DNA of 64,000 nt from positions 276,789 through 340,788 of the forward strand of contig JAKLJX010000006.1 in NCBI GenBank assembly GCA_023150945.1. Reading direction: 5' to 3'. This document shows positions 8,673 through 18,386 of this stretch, piece by piece (the stretch's first letter is position 1; every line of letters starts with the position of its first letter). This DNA comes from a bacterium (GTDB lineage: Bacteria; Zhuqueibacterota; Zhuqueibacteria; Zhuqueibacterales; Zhuqueibacteraceae). The position numbers and the translations under genes were made by a program. Under the pieces are notes generated by a model. It saw only the letters and a program-made list of their open reading frames with translations, was not told the DNA's origin and did no database searches.

Positions 8673-9016
8673 CATGAACTCCCTGAGCTTGATGAATGAG
8701 TGAAGAGAGACGGGAAAATGAGGCATTGTCACGGCCGGCAGCGCGGCAGGTCATGCCGCATCGCGACACGGTGCCAGCCGGGTTACTCTGTGCGCAAGAG
8801 TTTCCCAACAACACCATAGACGGTGACCCGGCGGTTCTACAAATCGTTCAAGTTTTGCCGACGAGTGGAGGAACAAGAACGGCAACTCACGCGAGCGCGG
8901 CGATTCCGGACTGCACTTGCGGCTTTGGCGAGCGCGCGACAAAGCAATCTCATCAAGCAAGCAATTCGGCGAATCGCGGTTGCGCGAATTGCTTTCGTTG
9001 CACTTGCGTCTTGGGC
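8673..9016. other. Intergenic region without recognised features
   Basis: 344 bases between the TPR gene start and the stop of the dNTPase gene, both on the minus strand. Short open frames on either strand show no family resemblance, signal peptide or convincing ribosome site. The promoter of the TPR gene presumably lies here, but no clear -35/-10 pair stands out. Confidence 0.5.
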
Positions 9017-10921
9017 TCAGGCGCGTGAAGACGGACGATCATCATCGACGAGCGAGACTTCATCCATTTCGACATGATGCCCGCCCGGCAGAAACAAATG
9101 GCTGTAAACCTGTTCCAGATAGCGGTCGGTCATGCCCTGCAAATGCTCCACGATGCGCAGAATGAACTTGGGATCATTCGCATTCGGGTGTCGCAACCCA
9201 AAGCGCCGCAGCGAGTGGCTGTGCATGCTGTGCGGTGACGCCACAAAATGGGCGAAGACCTTCTGCAGGTATTTGCTGCCCTTGTCGTTCATGCGCACCA
9301 CGGTGGCAGCGTGATGAATGTATTCGGGAATGAATTTCTCGCGCAGGCTGTTGCGCAGCGCCCACACCGCCGGGCTGTAGCCCACCAGCTTGCAGCCGCG
9401 GAATCGAAGGCAAATCTGGCCGAGGGGATACGCTTTGAGCGGCCGGCCACCGCGCAACACCAGCACCTGTCGGCGATCTTCCGGCCGGCCGGCATGCGGC
9501 AGCCAGAACAACTGCCAGTCTTCGCCGTGCTCCTCTCGCATCAGCGTGTAGCTGTGGTCGGCGTTGCGCTGACAATGCTGCAGCTTCATGGTCACCTGTG
9601 GACGCGCCGCCGGATCCCAAGCCTCAGCGCAGTAGCTGGTAGCAGTCGGTGTGGGTGCTTCCGGCGCGCCTAGTTGAATTTCAGCGAGCAGAAACTGCTC
9701 GGGGCGTGCCGGCTCGGCGGTGAGTTCCGGCAGCCCGCTGCTGACCAGGGCTTCACTCATCGCCTGGGTCAAACGCAGAGAGGTGGTCTCGATCAAATTG
9801 GAAAGCAGGATGGTGCGCAGCAGGGCCAGCAGCGTGCCGACCGTGCGGTCTTTGCGGCTCTCGATCGTGTGCAACATTTCCGTGAGTTTTCCGAGGCGGG
9901 AACGGGATTCTTCATCCAGGCTCATGCCGAAACGGGGCGAGAGGCCGAGCAAGTCGGTGAGATTCTTCTCGGTGATGTGAGGCAGCAGCGTCTCCTGTAA
10001 CTCATCGAGCGTGAACAAGCGATAGCGCAGCCCGTCTTCGAGATCGTGCATGATGGAAGTCAGCTCGTCGGCAAATTCGACCACCTGGCCCTCCAAGGTT
10101 GCGGGAGAGAACGGCTCGAGTTCGTCCATGACGTACTGTGAGCCGTACATGCGCAATTGCCCTGCTTTCAATCCGCGCGAGCTGTGCTTGAGAATACCCT
10201 CGCGCACCGCCCAGGTCAAATCCATTCCCCACCCGCGGCGGCTGTCGGGCGGATCAAAAGCCGCGGCCTCCGAGACTGGCCGGCGATCCCACTCGTACCC
10301 GCTTTCGAGCTTGTCCACCACCCGCACACTCTGCACATTGTGATAGAAGGCCGGGCCAAACTCGCCCCACTTGCTTTGCAGGAAGGGTTCCTGCTTGGGC
10401 CAGCATTCCATGAACATTCTCGCGATGGCTTCCTCGCCCACGTGGCCGAAAGGCGTATGCCCGAGATCATGCCCGAGAGCAATGGCCTCGACCAGATCCT
10501 CATTCAAGCGCAAAACCTGGCCGATGATGCGGGCGGTTTCACTCACCTCGATGACGTGGGTCAGGCGGGTGCGAAAGTGATCGCCGACGTGGGTAACGAA
10601 AACCTGGGTCTTATATTCCAAGCGGCGGAAGGCGTTGGAGCTGGAGATGCGCTCGATGTCGATTTGAAAGGCGGTCTTGAAACGGCTGAGCGTGCCGGCG
10701 AGATCGCCGCTGCGTGACACTTTCATGGTGCTTCCCGGAAAGACCAGGGCTGGCCGCGCGGGAAAGACCGTGTCGCCGCGGCGCACGTGCGGATCAGCCT
10801 CGGATCGCCGCCAGCTCAGAGAATGATCCGAGCTGTGGCTGGCATAGGGGGCAAGATTCTCCCATTCCCATTGCTCGCGGCCTTCGCGATAGTCCAACAG
10901 CAGTTTCTGTGAATTCGGCAT
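9017..10921 (-). CDS. HD-domain deoxynucleotide triphosphohydrolase (dGTPase-like)
   Basis: 634 residues. The HD superfamily core is clear: RLTHVIEVSETAR, then ALGHDLGHTPFGHVGEEA with the His-Asp pair, and later EFADELTSIMHDLEDGLRY. These enzymes remove triphosphate from dNTPs and tune dNTP pools; some restrict phages. The protein is longer than most dGTPases. Residues about 430-520 form an extra segment (around HCQRNADHSYTLMREEHG and FWLPHAGRPEDRRQVLVLRGG) that splits the HD core from a C-terminal helical tail. The ATG at 10921 has GGAGG 7 bases upstream. It is divergent from the FHA-PP2C gene. Confidence 0.87.
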   Translation of the reverse strand: MPNSQKLLLDYREGREQWEWENLAPYASHSSDHSLSWRRSEADPHVRRGDTVFPARPALVFPGSTMKVSRSGDLAGTLSRFKTAFQIDIERISSSNAFRRLEYKTQVFVTHVGDHFRTRLTHVIEVSETARIIGQVLRLNEDLVEAIALGHDLGHTPFGHVGEEAIARMFMECWPKQEPFLQSKWGEFGPAFYHNVQSVRVVDKLESGYEWDRRPVSEAAAFDPPDSRRGWGMDLTWAVREGILKHSSRGLKAGQLRMYGSQYVMDELEPFSPATLEGQVVEFADELTSIMHDLEDGLRYRLFTLDELQETLLPHITEKNLTDLLGLSPRFGMSLDEESRSRLGKLTEMLHTIESRKDRTVGTLLALLRTILLSNLIETTSLRLTQAMSEALVSSGLPELTAEPARPEQFLLAEIQLGAPEAPTPTATSYCAEAWDPAARPQVTMKLQHCQRNADHSYTLMREEHGEDWQLFWLPHAGRPEDRRQVLVLRGGRPLKAYPLGQICLRFRGCKLVGYSPAVWALRNSLREKFIPEYIHHAATVVRMNDKGSKYLQKVFAHFVASPHSMHSHSLRRFGLRHPNANDPKFILRIVEHLQGMTDRYLEQVYSHLFLPGGHHVEMDEVSLVDDDRPSSRA

Positions 10922-11272
10922 GGCCGGCCTCCTTCCTGTGGTGGTGAGAAATGAGGTGTGGCCGCTTCGCGATGTTCGCATGCGGTATCGGGCCCAACCG
11001 CCTCGCGGGATTCAGACGAAACGCACAACACCAGCTTTAGTATGGCAAGGCTGACAAAGCTGGCGCGCGAAAACTGGTTGCGGCAAATTCAAAAGAACAG
11101 ACCAGCGCCGGCCCCCGCTCAGGATTGTGGCAGACGGGCGCACCAGGCCGCCGTCAGAAACACGTGCAATCTGGAGCCGGCGGCCTCGCCCTGAAAATCA
11201 TCTTGTGGATTTGGAATTCGCGGCTATCTTATATGCCCCAGCCGCTGCCAACGAAATCACCAGGGCCATGCC
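10922..11272. other. Divergent promoter region, no gene seen
   Basis: 351 bases between the dNTPase start (minus) and the FHA-phosphatase start (plus). It must hold both promoters. I see no convincing open frame, RNA gene or strong palindrome. Confidence 0.5.
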
Positions 11273-12985
11273 ATGCGCTGCAGTCACTGTCAAACCGAAA
11301 ACCCAACTCAGTTTCATCATTGCGGCAACTGCGGGGCGCCGTTGTTTCTTGCCGCCCTCAAGGAAGTCGGGGAGCAGGAGGAGGCCGCCACCTACTACAT
11401 TTTTGCTGAAGGGGCCACGCTCGGCCGCCACTACGAGAATACCATCGTCCTGCTCGATCCCTCGGTTTCGCGCTCCCATGCGCGCCTGGAGTTCAGTGCC
11501 GGCCGGTTCTTCATTCAAGACCTGGGCAGCAGCAATGGCGTGCTGGTGAACGACAGCAAAGTCGAGCGCCGTGAGTTGAAGGATTTTGATCTCCTCACCA
11601 TCGGCCAAATCATGCTGCTGTTCCGCACCACCGAATTGGCGCAAAGCGGGCAGAATCGCGTGCTGCTCACCCAGGACAAGTTTCTCGCCGCGATCAAAGA
11701 CATCGGCGACAGCGCCAAGTCGGCCGCGCTGTCCAACCGCGTGCTCGAAATCGCCGCGGAATTCGCCGTCACCCTCACCCGCGCCGAGCGCGCCATCATC
11801 TTTCTCTATGACCGCTACCTCGATCTCAAGCCGGCGGTGTTCCACAATCTCACCAAGGACGAGCTGCAGCGCGATGAATTCGCGGTGAGCCGTTCGACCA
11901 TCGAGCAGGCGGTGAGCACCGGCGAGCTGGTGGTGCGTGAACAAGCGCAACACGAGGCCCGGCAGAGTGCCAATCAAAGCATCATCGCGCTCAAGCTCAA
12001 CACCATCATCTGCCTGCCGCTGAAATCGCCGCACGCGCTCGAGGTTTCCACCGCCCATGACGCCGAGGCCACCGGCCACTTTGCCAAGGGGGTGATCTTC
12101 GGCGTGCTTTATCTCGACAGCCGCCGGCCGCTGAAAGGCCTGCCCGAGCACCGCCGCACCATGCTGCAGGTGCTCGCCGATCAAACCTCGCTGGCCATTG
12201 AGAACGCGCTGCTGCAAAGGGAAATGGCCGAGAAGCAGCGCCTCAAGAAGCAGATGCGCGCCGCCAAGGCCGTGCAACAGCGCCTCTTTCCAGATGCCGA
12301 GTATTCGCATCCTGGCTTCGAGATGGCATTTCACTTCGCGGCCGCGCAGCAAATCGGCGGTGACTATCTCAATTTCATTCCGTTGAGTGAAACGCGTTTT
12401 CTCATTGCCATTGGCGACGTGGTGGGCAAGGGCCTGCCCGCGGGCTTGGTGGTGATGACGCTGCACGGCGGCCTGTATTCGGAGATTTCGCATCATCAGC
12501 AGGTGCCGGCCATGATCCGCAATCTCGACCGGCTCATCTATGAATATGCCCAGGGCAAAGTCTTTGTCACGTTTTTTCTCGGGATTCTGGATATCGCGGC
12601 CAAGCTGCTGGAATTTTCCAGCGCCGGCCACAATCCGCCGCTGCTGCGCCGCCTGCCGGGGGAAGAGTGGGAGGAAGTGCGTGCCGTGGGCATCCCGCTG
12701 GGACTCGATCCCGCCACCCCGCGTTTCGTCGAAACGCTGGATTTGCAGTCCGGCGACCTGCTACTGCTCTACACCGACGGCATCACCGAGGCCAAGACCA
12801 AAGACCGCAAACAGTTTGGCGTGGCGGGACTCAAGCAGGTGGTCGACGGCTGGCTGGCCGCGCAGAGCCAGGAGCCGCTCACGCTCGCGACGCTGGTGCA
12901 GGAAGTGTTCGCAGCCGTGCAACAATTCAGTGGCGCCCGGCAATTCGAAGACGATACGACGCTGATGGCAGTGGCGGTGAAGTGA
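11273..12985 (+). CDS. Zinc ribbon-FHA-GAF-PP2C (SpoIIE/RsbU-type) phosphatase
   Basis: 570 residues with four modules. A zinc ribbon at 3-20 (C3, C6, C17, C20). An FHA domain at about 42-115 (GRHYENTIVLLDPSVSRSHARLEF and DLGSSNGVLVND), which binds phosphothreonine. A GAF-like sensor at about 145-320 ending DQTSLAIENALLQREM. A PP2C/SpoIIE phosphatase at about 340-570 (AAQQIGGDYLNF, IGDVVGKGLPAGLV, FSSAGHNPPLL, LYTDGITEAK and a terminal DDTTLM) with the metal-binding aspartates in place. Such proteins dephosphorylate anti-sigma-factor antagonists or other serine/threonine phosphoproteins. No partner switch genes are adjacent. The start is the ATG just after CCATGCC; the ribosome site is weak. 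Confidence 0.9.
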   Translation: MRCSHCQTENPTQFHHCGNCGAPLFLAALKEVGEQEEAATYYIFAEGATLGRHYENTIVLLDPSVSRSHARLEFSAGRFFIQDLGSSNGVLVNDSKVERRELKDFDLLTIGQIMLLFRTTELAQSGQNRVLLTQDKFLAAIKDIGDSAKSAALSNRVLEIAAEFAVTLTRAERAIIFLYDRYLDLKPAVFHNLTKDELQRDEFAVSRSTIEQAVSTGELVVREQAQHEARQSANQSIIALKLNTIICLPLKSPHALEVSTAHDAEATGHFAKGVIFGVLYLDSRRPLKGLPEHRRTMLQVLADQTSLAIENALLQREMAEKQRLKKQMRAAKAVQQRLFPDAEYSHPGFEMAFHFAAAQQIGGDYLNFIPLSETRFLIAIGDVVGKGLPAGLVVMTLHGGLYSEISHHQQVPAMIRNLDRLIYEYAQGKVFVTFFLGILDIAAKLLEFSSAGHNPPLLRRLPGEEWEEVRAVGIPLGLDPATPRFVETLDLQSGDLLLLYTDGITEAKTKDRKQFGVAGLKQVVDGWLAAQSQEPLTLATLVQEVFAAVQQFSGARQFEDDTTLMAVAVK

Positions 12986-13019
12986 AAACTTTCTTCTGTT
13001 CGTAAAAACGGACTATTGC

Positions 13020-13436
13020 ATTACAACGAACTCTGACCTATTTCGAAAGTTCTTGGCGGTGCCCAATTGGTTGTATTGCCAGATTCTCCTCATAATGTTT
13101 CTGTGGCGGCTTAAGATTGAACAACCCAAGATCATCGTGCTCGTCGGTGATTCGGTCGTGCTCGACAATGACGATGCCCACAAGCGCGAAGGCGTGGGGC
13201 CGGCCTACAAGAACAAGAAGGGGTATCATCCGCTGCACATCACCTGGGGCCCGCATGTGGTTGATGCCATTTTCTGTAATGGCTCAAGGCATTCGAATCC
13301 CGACAATGGTTTTATCAAAGCCATCGGGCGGCAGGTGAACTGGATTCGCCGGTCTTGCGCGAACGACATTCCGATCGTCGTCGTCACCGAAAGCGTCTTT
13401 TCATGCCCATCAATACGCCACAAATGCCTTGTCTGA
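13020..13436 (+). pseudogene. DDE transposase fragment (IS1380-like)
   Basis: The open frame (readable from about 13023, possible TTG start at 13053) contains FRKFLAVPNW, VVLDNDDAHKREGVGP, YHPLHITWGPHVVDAIF and NDIPIVVV. This pattern is the central DDE region of IS1380/IS4-type transposases, normally about 400-450 residues. Only about 130 residues remain and the expected second catalytic motif (D.GFFD after the PIIV strand) is already lost, so the copy is broken. No terminal inverted repeats were found. It lies immediately before the GH116 gene and may mark how that gene arrived. Confidence 0.7.
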
Positions 13437-13483
13437 ATATTATGGTGAAAACTGAATCTCTTTTGCCCAAGAAAGGGAAAACC

Positions 13484-16144
13484 ATGGCAGGCATAAAACG
13501 CAGAGATTTCCTTAAAAAGGGGGCGATTGCAGCGGTCACCGGTAGTGCCGGGTTCGTACGGGCTGGAACTCAGGGGCCGTTCGCGACCGTAGCTTCGAAC
13601 TCTCGCGCCCAAAAGCTCGAAGAGACAACTCCGGCCGCCAGGAAATTCAACGGCCCTTATCGTGGCGAGCACTTGAATAGACTGGCGTTCCCCCTGGGTG
13701 GCATAGGTGCTGGTATGGTTTGCCTGGAAGGGAATGGTTGCATCTCGCATGTATCAGTGCGGAATACGCCAGATGTCTTTAATACACCATTCATGTTTGC
13801 GGCCATCTCAGTGAAGGATAATCCCAAAAGCGCGAAAGTGGTCGAAGGACCGCTACCAGCGTGGAAGATATTCGGCGGTCCCGGCGCAGGCAATGGAGCT
13901 GGAGAGACCTCGTATGGATTTCCGCGCTTCGAGAAGGCCTTTTTCGTTTCCCGTTTTCCTTTCGGGACTGTCCACTTGGAAGATGAGGATATGCCACTGT
14001 CCGTGCAGATCGCCGGTTGGAGCCCCTTCATTCCAGGCGACGCCGACAATTCCAGCCTGCCGATGGCTGCCCTGGAATATCATTTTGAAAACCGATCAGC
14101 ACAAGCCCTCCAAGCAGTTTTCTCGTATCATTCATACAACTTCATGAAAATCGAAACCCCAAGTGAATGGGGCGGCGTTTTCGAACCCGGCGACTCGATT
14201 CGGCCACTAAAAAACGGGTTTGTGCTCGCGCAAGGCAGTTTGCCCGGAAAACCTCATTATCAAGGAGATTTTGCCATATTCACCATGGACGATCACGTTG
14301 TGGTGGATCATCGGTTGTTCCGCGGTGGATGGTGGGACGCCCGCACGATCCTTTGGAAGGATATTGAGGAAGGTCATCTGCCCAACGACGCTCCTGCTGA
14401 AAATTCGCTTGGGGCCTCGCTCTATGTGCCGTTCCAGTTGAGGCCCGGCGAGCAGAAGGTCATTCCGTTGATGTTGGCGTGGTACGTGCCGCATTCCAAA
14501 ATTCGCGTGGGGAAGGGTCCGGGAGAAGAAAAGGCAGAGGCCATTATAAAAGCTTGCGATGGCGGCGAGAATTGCTTTTCTACGGAATATACCTCGCTGT
14601 TTTATGAGCCCTGGTATGCGGGTAAGTTCGAGAACGTAGAGAAAGTCGCAGCGTATTGGACGAATCACTATGCCGAGCTGAAGTCCAAATCAGAGTTATT
14701 CTCGGATACCTTCTACGCCCAGACGTTGCCGCCGGAAGTTATCGAGGCCGTGGCTGCAAATCTGACCATTCTGAAGTCGCCGACGGTATTGCGGCAAAAG
14801 GATGGAAAGCTTTGGGCGTGGGAGGGCTGTCACGATCGCGGCGGCTGCTGTCACGGCTCATGCACTCATGTCTGGAATTATGCCCAAGCCATTTGCCATT
14901 TATTTCCGGACTTGGAGCGCACGCTGCGGGAAACAGAATTCACCGTGGACCAAAGCGACGCAGGGCATCAGACCTTCCGTGCGGCTTTGCCCATTCGCGA
15001 AATTGAGCATAGCTTCCACGCCGCCGCGGATGGCCAGCTCGGTGGCATTATGAAGGTGTATCGGGAATGGCGCATTTCAGGAGACACCGCCTGGTTAGCA
15101 CGTCTTTGGCCCAAGGTCAAACAGAGCATGGATTACTGTATCACGCAGTGGGACCCGAAAGCGAAAGGTGTCGTGGAAGAGCCGCATCACAATACCTACG
15201 ATATTGAATTCTGGGGCCCGGACGGCATGTGCACAAGTTTTTATCTCGGCGCCCTTTTCGCCATGACCAGAATGGGAGCCGCATTGGGAAAAGAGGTCGC
15301 AAAATATAAGGAGTTGCTTCAGCGCGGCAAGAAGTACATGGAGACCAAGCTGTTTGACGGCGAGTACTTTAACCAACAAATTGTCTGGGAAGGATTGCGG
15401 ACGCCCAGCCCGCTCGCGCAAAAAGAGGAGACGTGGAACGTCAATTATTCCGCCGAGGCCTTGGAGTTGCTAAAAAAGGAAGGGCCAAAATATCAGTACG
15501 GGAGTGGTTGCCTTTCGGATGGCGTGCTCGGTTGTTGGATTGCAAAAGTATGCGGCTTGGACGATTTCATCGATCCCGCGAAAGTCAGGAGTCATTTACG
15601 AGCCGTCCACCAATACAATCTCAAGACCGACTTATCCGATCATGTGAACCCACAGCGGCCGGCGTATGCTTGTGGGAAAGAAGGTGGGCTCCTGCTTTGC
15701 ACCTGGCCGAAAGGAGGAAAACTCACACTCCCCTTTGTTTACAGCAACGAGGTCTGGACCGGCATCGAGTATCAGGTGGCTTCGCACCTGATGCTCATGG
15801 GCGAGGTGGAAAAGGGCCTCGAGATCGTTCGTGAGGCACGCAAACGCTATGACGGCAGAGTAAGGAATCCGTTCAACGAGTACGAATGTGGCCATTGGTA
15901 CGCGCGGGCGATGTCGAGTTATGGCCTTTTGCAGGGGCTCACTGGCATCAGGTATGATGCGGTGGAGCAGACCCTTTACATTGATTCCAAGATCGGGAGT
16001 GATTTTGAGTCTTTTCTATCGACAGCGACCGGGTTTGCGACAGTTGGTCTCAAACAGGGAACGCCCTTTATTGAGGTGAAGCACGGAGACATTCATATTG
16101 TGGCATGCCTCGTTTCGGGTAGAAAGATGAAGCTGGAGAGGTAG
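13484..16144 (+). CDS. Tat-exported GH116 family glycosidase
   Basis: 886 residues. The N-terminus has a Tat motif (KRRDFLKKGAIAAVTG). The mature part resembles the GBA2/DUF608 family: FNGPYRGEHLNRLAFPLGGIGAGMVC, then a beta-rich N-domain, then an (alpha/alpha)6-barrel with LWAWEGCHDRGGCCHGSCTHVWNY and TYDIEFWGPDGMCTSFYLGAL. GH116 enzymes are retaining beta-glucosidases, beta-xylosidases or glucosylceramidases; the Asp in FWGPDGM is a good candidate for the acid/base. The ATG at 13484 has AAAGGG 6 bases upstream; an earlier frame from 13355 overlaps the transposase remnant. Base composition is less GC-rich than the neighbours, suggesting acquisition. Substrate unknown. Confidence 0.85.
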   Translation: MAGIKRRDFLKKGAIAAVTGSAGFVRAGTQGPFATVASNSRAQKLEETTPAARKFNGPYRGEHLNRLAFPLGGIGAGMVCLEGNGCISHVSVRNTPDVFNTPFMFAAISVKDNPKSAKVVEGPLPAWKIFGGPGAGNGAGETSYGFPRFEKAFFVSRFPFGTVHLEDEDMPLSVQIAGWSPFIPGDADNSSLPMAALEYHFENRSAQALQAVFSYHSYNFMKIETPSEWGGVFEPGDSIRPLKNGFVLAQGSLPGKPHYQGDFAIFTMDDHVVVDHRLFRGGWWDARTILWKDIEEGHLPNDAPAENSLGASLYVPFQLRPGEQKVIPLMLAWYVPHSKIRVGKGPGEEKAEAIIKACDGGENCFSTEYTSLFYEPWYAGKFENVEKVAAYWTNHYAELKSKSELFSDTFYAQTLPPEVIEAVAANLTILKSPTVLRQKDGKLWAWEGCHDRGGCCHGSCTHVWNYAQAICHLFPDLERTLRETEFTVDQSDAGHQTFRAALPIREIEHSFHAAADGQLGGIMKVYREWRISGDTAWLARLWPKVKQSMDYCITQWDPKAKGVVEEPHHNTYDIEFWGPDGMCTSFYLGALFAMTRMGAALGKEVAKYKELLQRGKKYMETKLFDGEYFNQQIVWEGLRTPSPLAQKEETWNVNYSAEALELLKKEGPKYQYGSGCLSDGVLGCWIAKVCGLDDFIDPAKVRSHLRAVHQYNLKTDLSDHVNPQRPAYACGKEGGLLLCTWPKGGKLTLPFVYSNEVWTGIEYQVASHLMLMGEVEKGLEIVREARKRYDGRVRNPFNEYECGHWYARAMSSYGLLQGLTGIRYDAVEQTLYIDSKIGSDFESFLSTATGFATVGLKQGTPFIEVKHGDIHIVACLVSGRKMKLER

Positions 16145-16498
16145 GCTTATCTCCTCAATCAGATAGCTCAAGTATGCTTTAAGAAAGAATGTTTGTTTTT
16201 AAAAAGTTGTTTTTATCTATTGGGCAAGGGTAATTTATGAGAAAGTTTGATCAAAAAAGTTTCTGCTATCAGAAACAAATGTCTACAGGTAGAAACATCA
16301 CGCCCAGCGGGTGCTGTTCGCTGAATAACAGTTAGCGTAGGAGGTCGAAAAAAGTTCGTTGCAAAAAAGAAAGTTTGGATTTAAATTTGGAAAGGGTTCT
16401 CAACAGAGACTACACTATCTTGGTGAATTTGAAAAAAGTATCGTGCTGGCTGCGCATAAGCATCGTGCCAGTCCGAACGTTTATCACCTCCATTATCT
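16145..16498. other. AT-rich spacer at the left edge of the cassette island
   Basis: 354 bases with a sharp drop in GC after the GH116 stop. It has a small hairpin TTTCTG..CAGAAA near 16260-16275. A GTTAGCG at 16331 recalls an attC core but fails the GTTRRRY consensus and has no partner arm. I see no gene. It may contain the promoter for the TIR gene. Confidence 0.45.
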
Positions 16499-17443
16499 AT
16501 GGATCAATCAAAGAAATACGATGTTGCTATCTCTCTGCGCTGGACGGACGTAGAGCATGCACGCGCGTTGTATGAGATTCTACGCGACCGCCTCGACGTA
16601 TTTTTTGCCGATGAGAAACAATATGACTTAGTTGGGACGGATGGTGAAAAATCATTTGGCCACATTTTTCGTGATCAATCACGGGTTGTTGTCATTTTTT
16701 ACCGTCATGACTGGGGTACCACTCCGTTTACTAGAGCAGAAGAGGCTGCTATAAAACAAAGGGCATGGAATGAAGGTTATAATTTCTCCATCTGGATTCC
16801 GATGGACGAATTCAAAGCTGTCCCACCCTATGTTCCACCGCAGCACGTATGGTTCGACTTCGAGCGTTATGGTGTCAATGGTCTCGCATCTGTTGTTGAG
16901 GAGCGCGTGCGCGAGAGTGGTCGGGAGGTGCGGCCCGAAACGGCTGTAGATCGGCTTCGCAAGGTTAAGCGCCGGATTGATCTTGAGAAGGAACGCGAAT
17001 CCTTCGAGCGTTCTCAAGATGGCGTGGCCTTCGTGGCCGACTCGTTCCGGCGATTGGAAGAGGCAATAAATTTACAGCTTGGGAAGTATAGAGAGGTTAG
17101 CGCTGACATCCCGTTTTTGCTTGAGCGGGAAGGCGATAGGTTGAGAGTTACGTCGTGGCCGTATAGATGTTCTTTTCATATCGACCGTTATGCTAGCAAT
17201 GTAATTACTGGCGCGTCACTAACAGCATACGTTAACGAGCATGTTAACAGCTCTGACAGGCGTGACAATTGGAGTAAAGTCAAACAAATCGAGTTTAAGC
17301 CAACGCTCGATGACAATGGCAATCCGACGTGGCGCCTTAGGAGTGGCGAATGTCATTCGTTAGAAACGGCAATAGCGCACGTTTTGGATGATTTTGCTGA
17401 ACGGGTCTATCTCGCAGTCGAAAAGCGTGTAGCTAACCGGTAG
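16499..17443 (+). CDS. TIR-domain protein (defence-type)
   Basis: 314 residues. Residues 6-110 look like a TIR domain: KYDVAISLRW (first strand), LDVFFADEK, SRVVVIFYRHDWGTTPFTRAEEAAI. The acidic residue after the W (E81 or E82) is in the place of the NADase glutamate. Residues about 150-200 are charged and helical (possible coiled coil), and the last 120 residues are an unrecognised alpha/beta domain. Bacterial TIR proteins often cleave NAD or make cyclic ADP-ribose signals on phage infection. The gene has no visible ribosome site. The PD-(D/E)XK gene starts 23 bases after its stop, with an attC site after that gene, so both probably belong to one integron cassette. Function is inferred from family and setting. 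Confidence 0.7.
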   Translation: MDQSKKYDVAISLRWTDVEHARALYEILRDRLDVFFADEKQYDLVGTDGEKSFGHIFRDQSRVVVIFYRHDWGTTPFTRAEEAAIKQRAWNEGYNFSIWIPMDEFKAVPPYVPPQHVWFDFERYGVNGLASVVEERVRESGREVRPETAVDRLRKVKRRIDLEKERESFERSQDGVAFVADSFRRLEEAINLQLGKYREVSADIPFLLEREGDRLRVTSWPYRCSFHIDRYASNVITGASLTAYVNEHVNSSDRRDNWSKVKQIEFKPTLDDNGNPTWRLRSGECHSLETAIAHVLDDFAERVYLAVEKRVANR

Positions 17444-17466
17444 CCTATGTAAATAGGAAAAGTCAG

Positions 17467-18378
17467 ATGAAAAAATTTTCTCCAAACGCAATTCTCGCAT
17501 TGAAGGAAGCTCTTACACATATATACTGGAAGAAGCAGGATCTCAGAAGTTTTGTTTATCACACGGTTGAAAACAAACTTTTCATTTCAACAATTGATTG
17601 GGACAACAACAAGAAAGCAGAAAGTGCCGGTATACTTGTTGATCGCATGGTTAATAGACTTGATTTGTACGAAAATGATCTTATGAGGCTCTTTGATGTT
17701 ACAATGCATTTTGACGATTTTAGCCACTTGAAACAGTGGGACGATCCTGAAACAAAGATTAGAAAAGCAAAAGATGCCGTTGAGGCTTTGCGAAGACATG
17801 CAAGTGGCTATTTTCAGTTGAAGGAAGAAAAAGAAAAGGCTGAAGAGAGAAAGGGTGTATTTGATAGTATGCAGAAGGAAAAAGAGAGTTTTTCCAATAT
17901 GCTCAGCGTTCTAAAAGATGATTTCATGAGATTAGTAGTTGAAACAAATGCTCAGAAAAGAGGGTTTTCGCTTGAAAAATTCCTAAATAGTCTATTCGGC
18001 CTGTTTGATTTAGAACCAAAAGAGTCATTTCGAATTGTTGGCGAACAGATAGATGGAGCGTTTACATTCGATGGAAATGATTTCTTACTTGAGGCCAAGT
18101 GGCAAGAAAAACCTGTTGACCTTGGTGATCTCTATAAGTTTGGCGGAAAAATAGAAGGACGATTGAAATTAACCTTGGGACTTGCATTTTCCATAAATGG
18201 TTTCACAGCCGATTATAAGGAAAGCAAGTCGCCATTACTAAAGACGATGTTATTAATGGATGGTGCAGATTTAGTTGCCGTTTTGGAAAACCGCATTGAT
18301 CTAAAAGATCTACTATTTCGAAAGCGAAGACACGCATCTGACACGGGAGATATCTATTTTAAGCATCAAAATATGTAG
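17467..18378 (+). CDS. PD-(D/E)XK nuclease with helical recruitment-like N-domain
   Basis: 303 residues. The N-terminal 100 residues (ALKEALTHIYWKKQDLRSF, STIDWDNN, DFSHLKQWDDPETK) form a helical module of a kind I associate with adaptor domains before conflict-system effectors; that assignment is tentative. Residues about 100-150 are a charged coiled coil (LKEEKEKAEERKG). The C-terminal part is Mrr-like: GFSLEKFLNSLFGLF, then D196 in GEQIDGAFTF, and E209-x-K211 in FLLEAKW, the classic PD-(D/E)XK pattern. It probably cuts DNA. It lies 23 bases after the TIR gene and its stop is 9 bases before an attC site, so it is the last gene of a two-gene cassette. Low GC like its neighbour. Confidence 0.75.
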   Translation: MKKFSPNAILALKEALTHIYWKKQDLRSFVYHTVENKLFISTIDWDNNKKAESAGILVDRMVNRLDLYENDLMRLFDVTMHFDDFSHLKQWDDPETKIRKAKDAVEALRRHASGYFQLKEEKEKAEERKGVFDSMQKEKESFSNMLSVLKDDFMRLVVETNAQKRGFSLEKFLNSLFGLFDLEPKESFRIVGEQIDGAFTFDGNDFLLEAKWQEKPVDLGDLYKFGGKIEGRLKLTLGLAFSINGFTADYKESKSPLLKTMLLMDGADLVAVLENRIDLKDLLFRKRRHASDTGDIYFKHQNM

Positions 18379-18386
18379 GAAGATGT

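Noticed and set aside
11198..12631. A 477-codon open frame antisense to the FHA-PP2C gene
   Set aside because: Shadow of a high-GC coding strand; its translation is low-complexity in His, Gln and Arg and matches no family, whereas the plus strand has four clear domains.
16305..16340. A fourth attC or attI site before the TIR gene
   Set aside because: GTTAGCG fails the GTTRRRY core and no complementary left arm was found.
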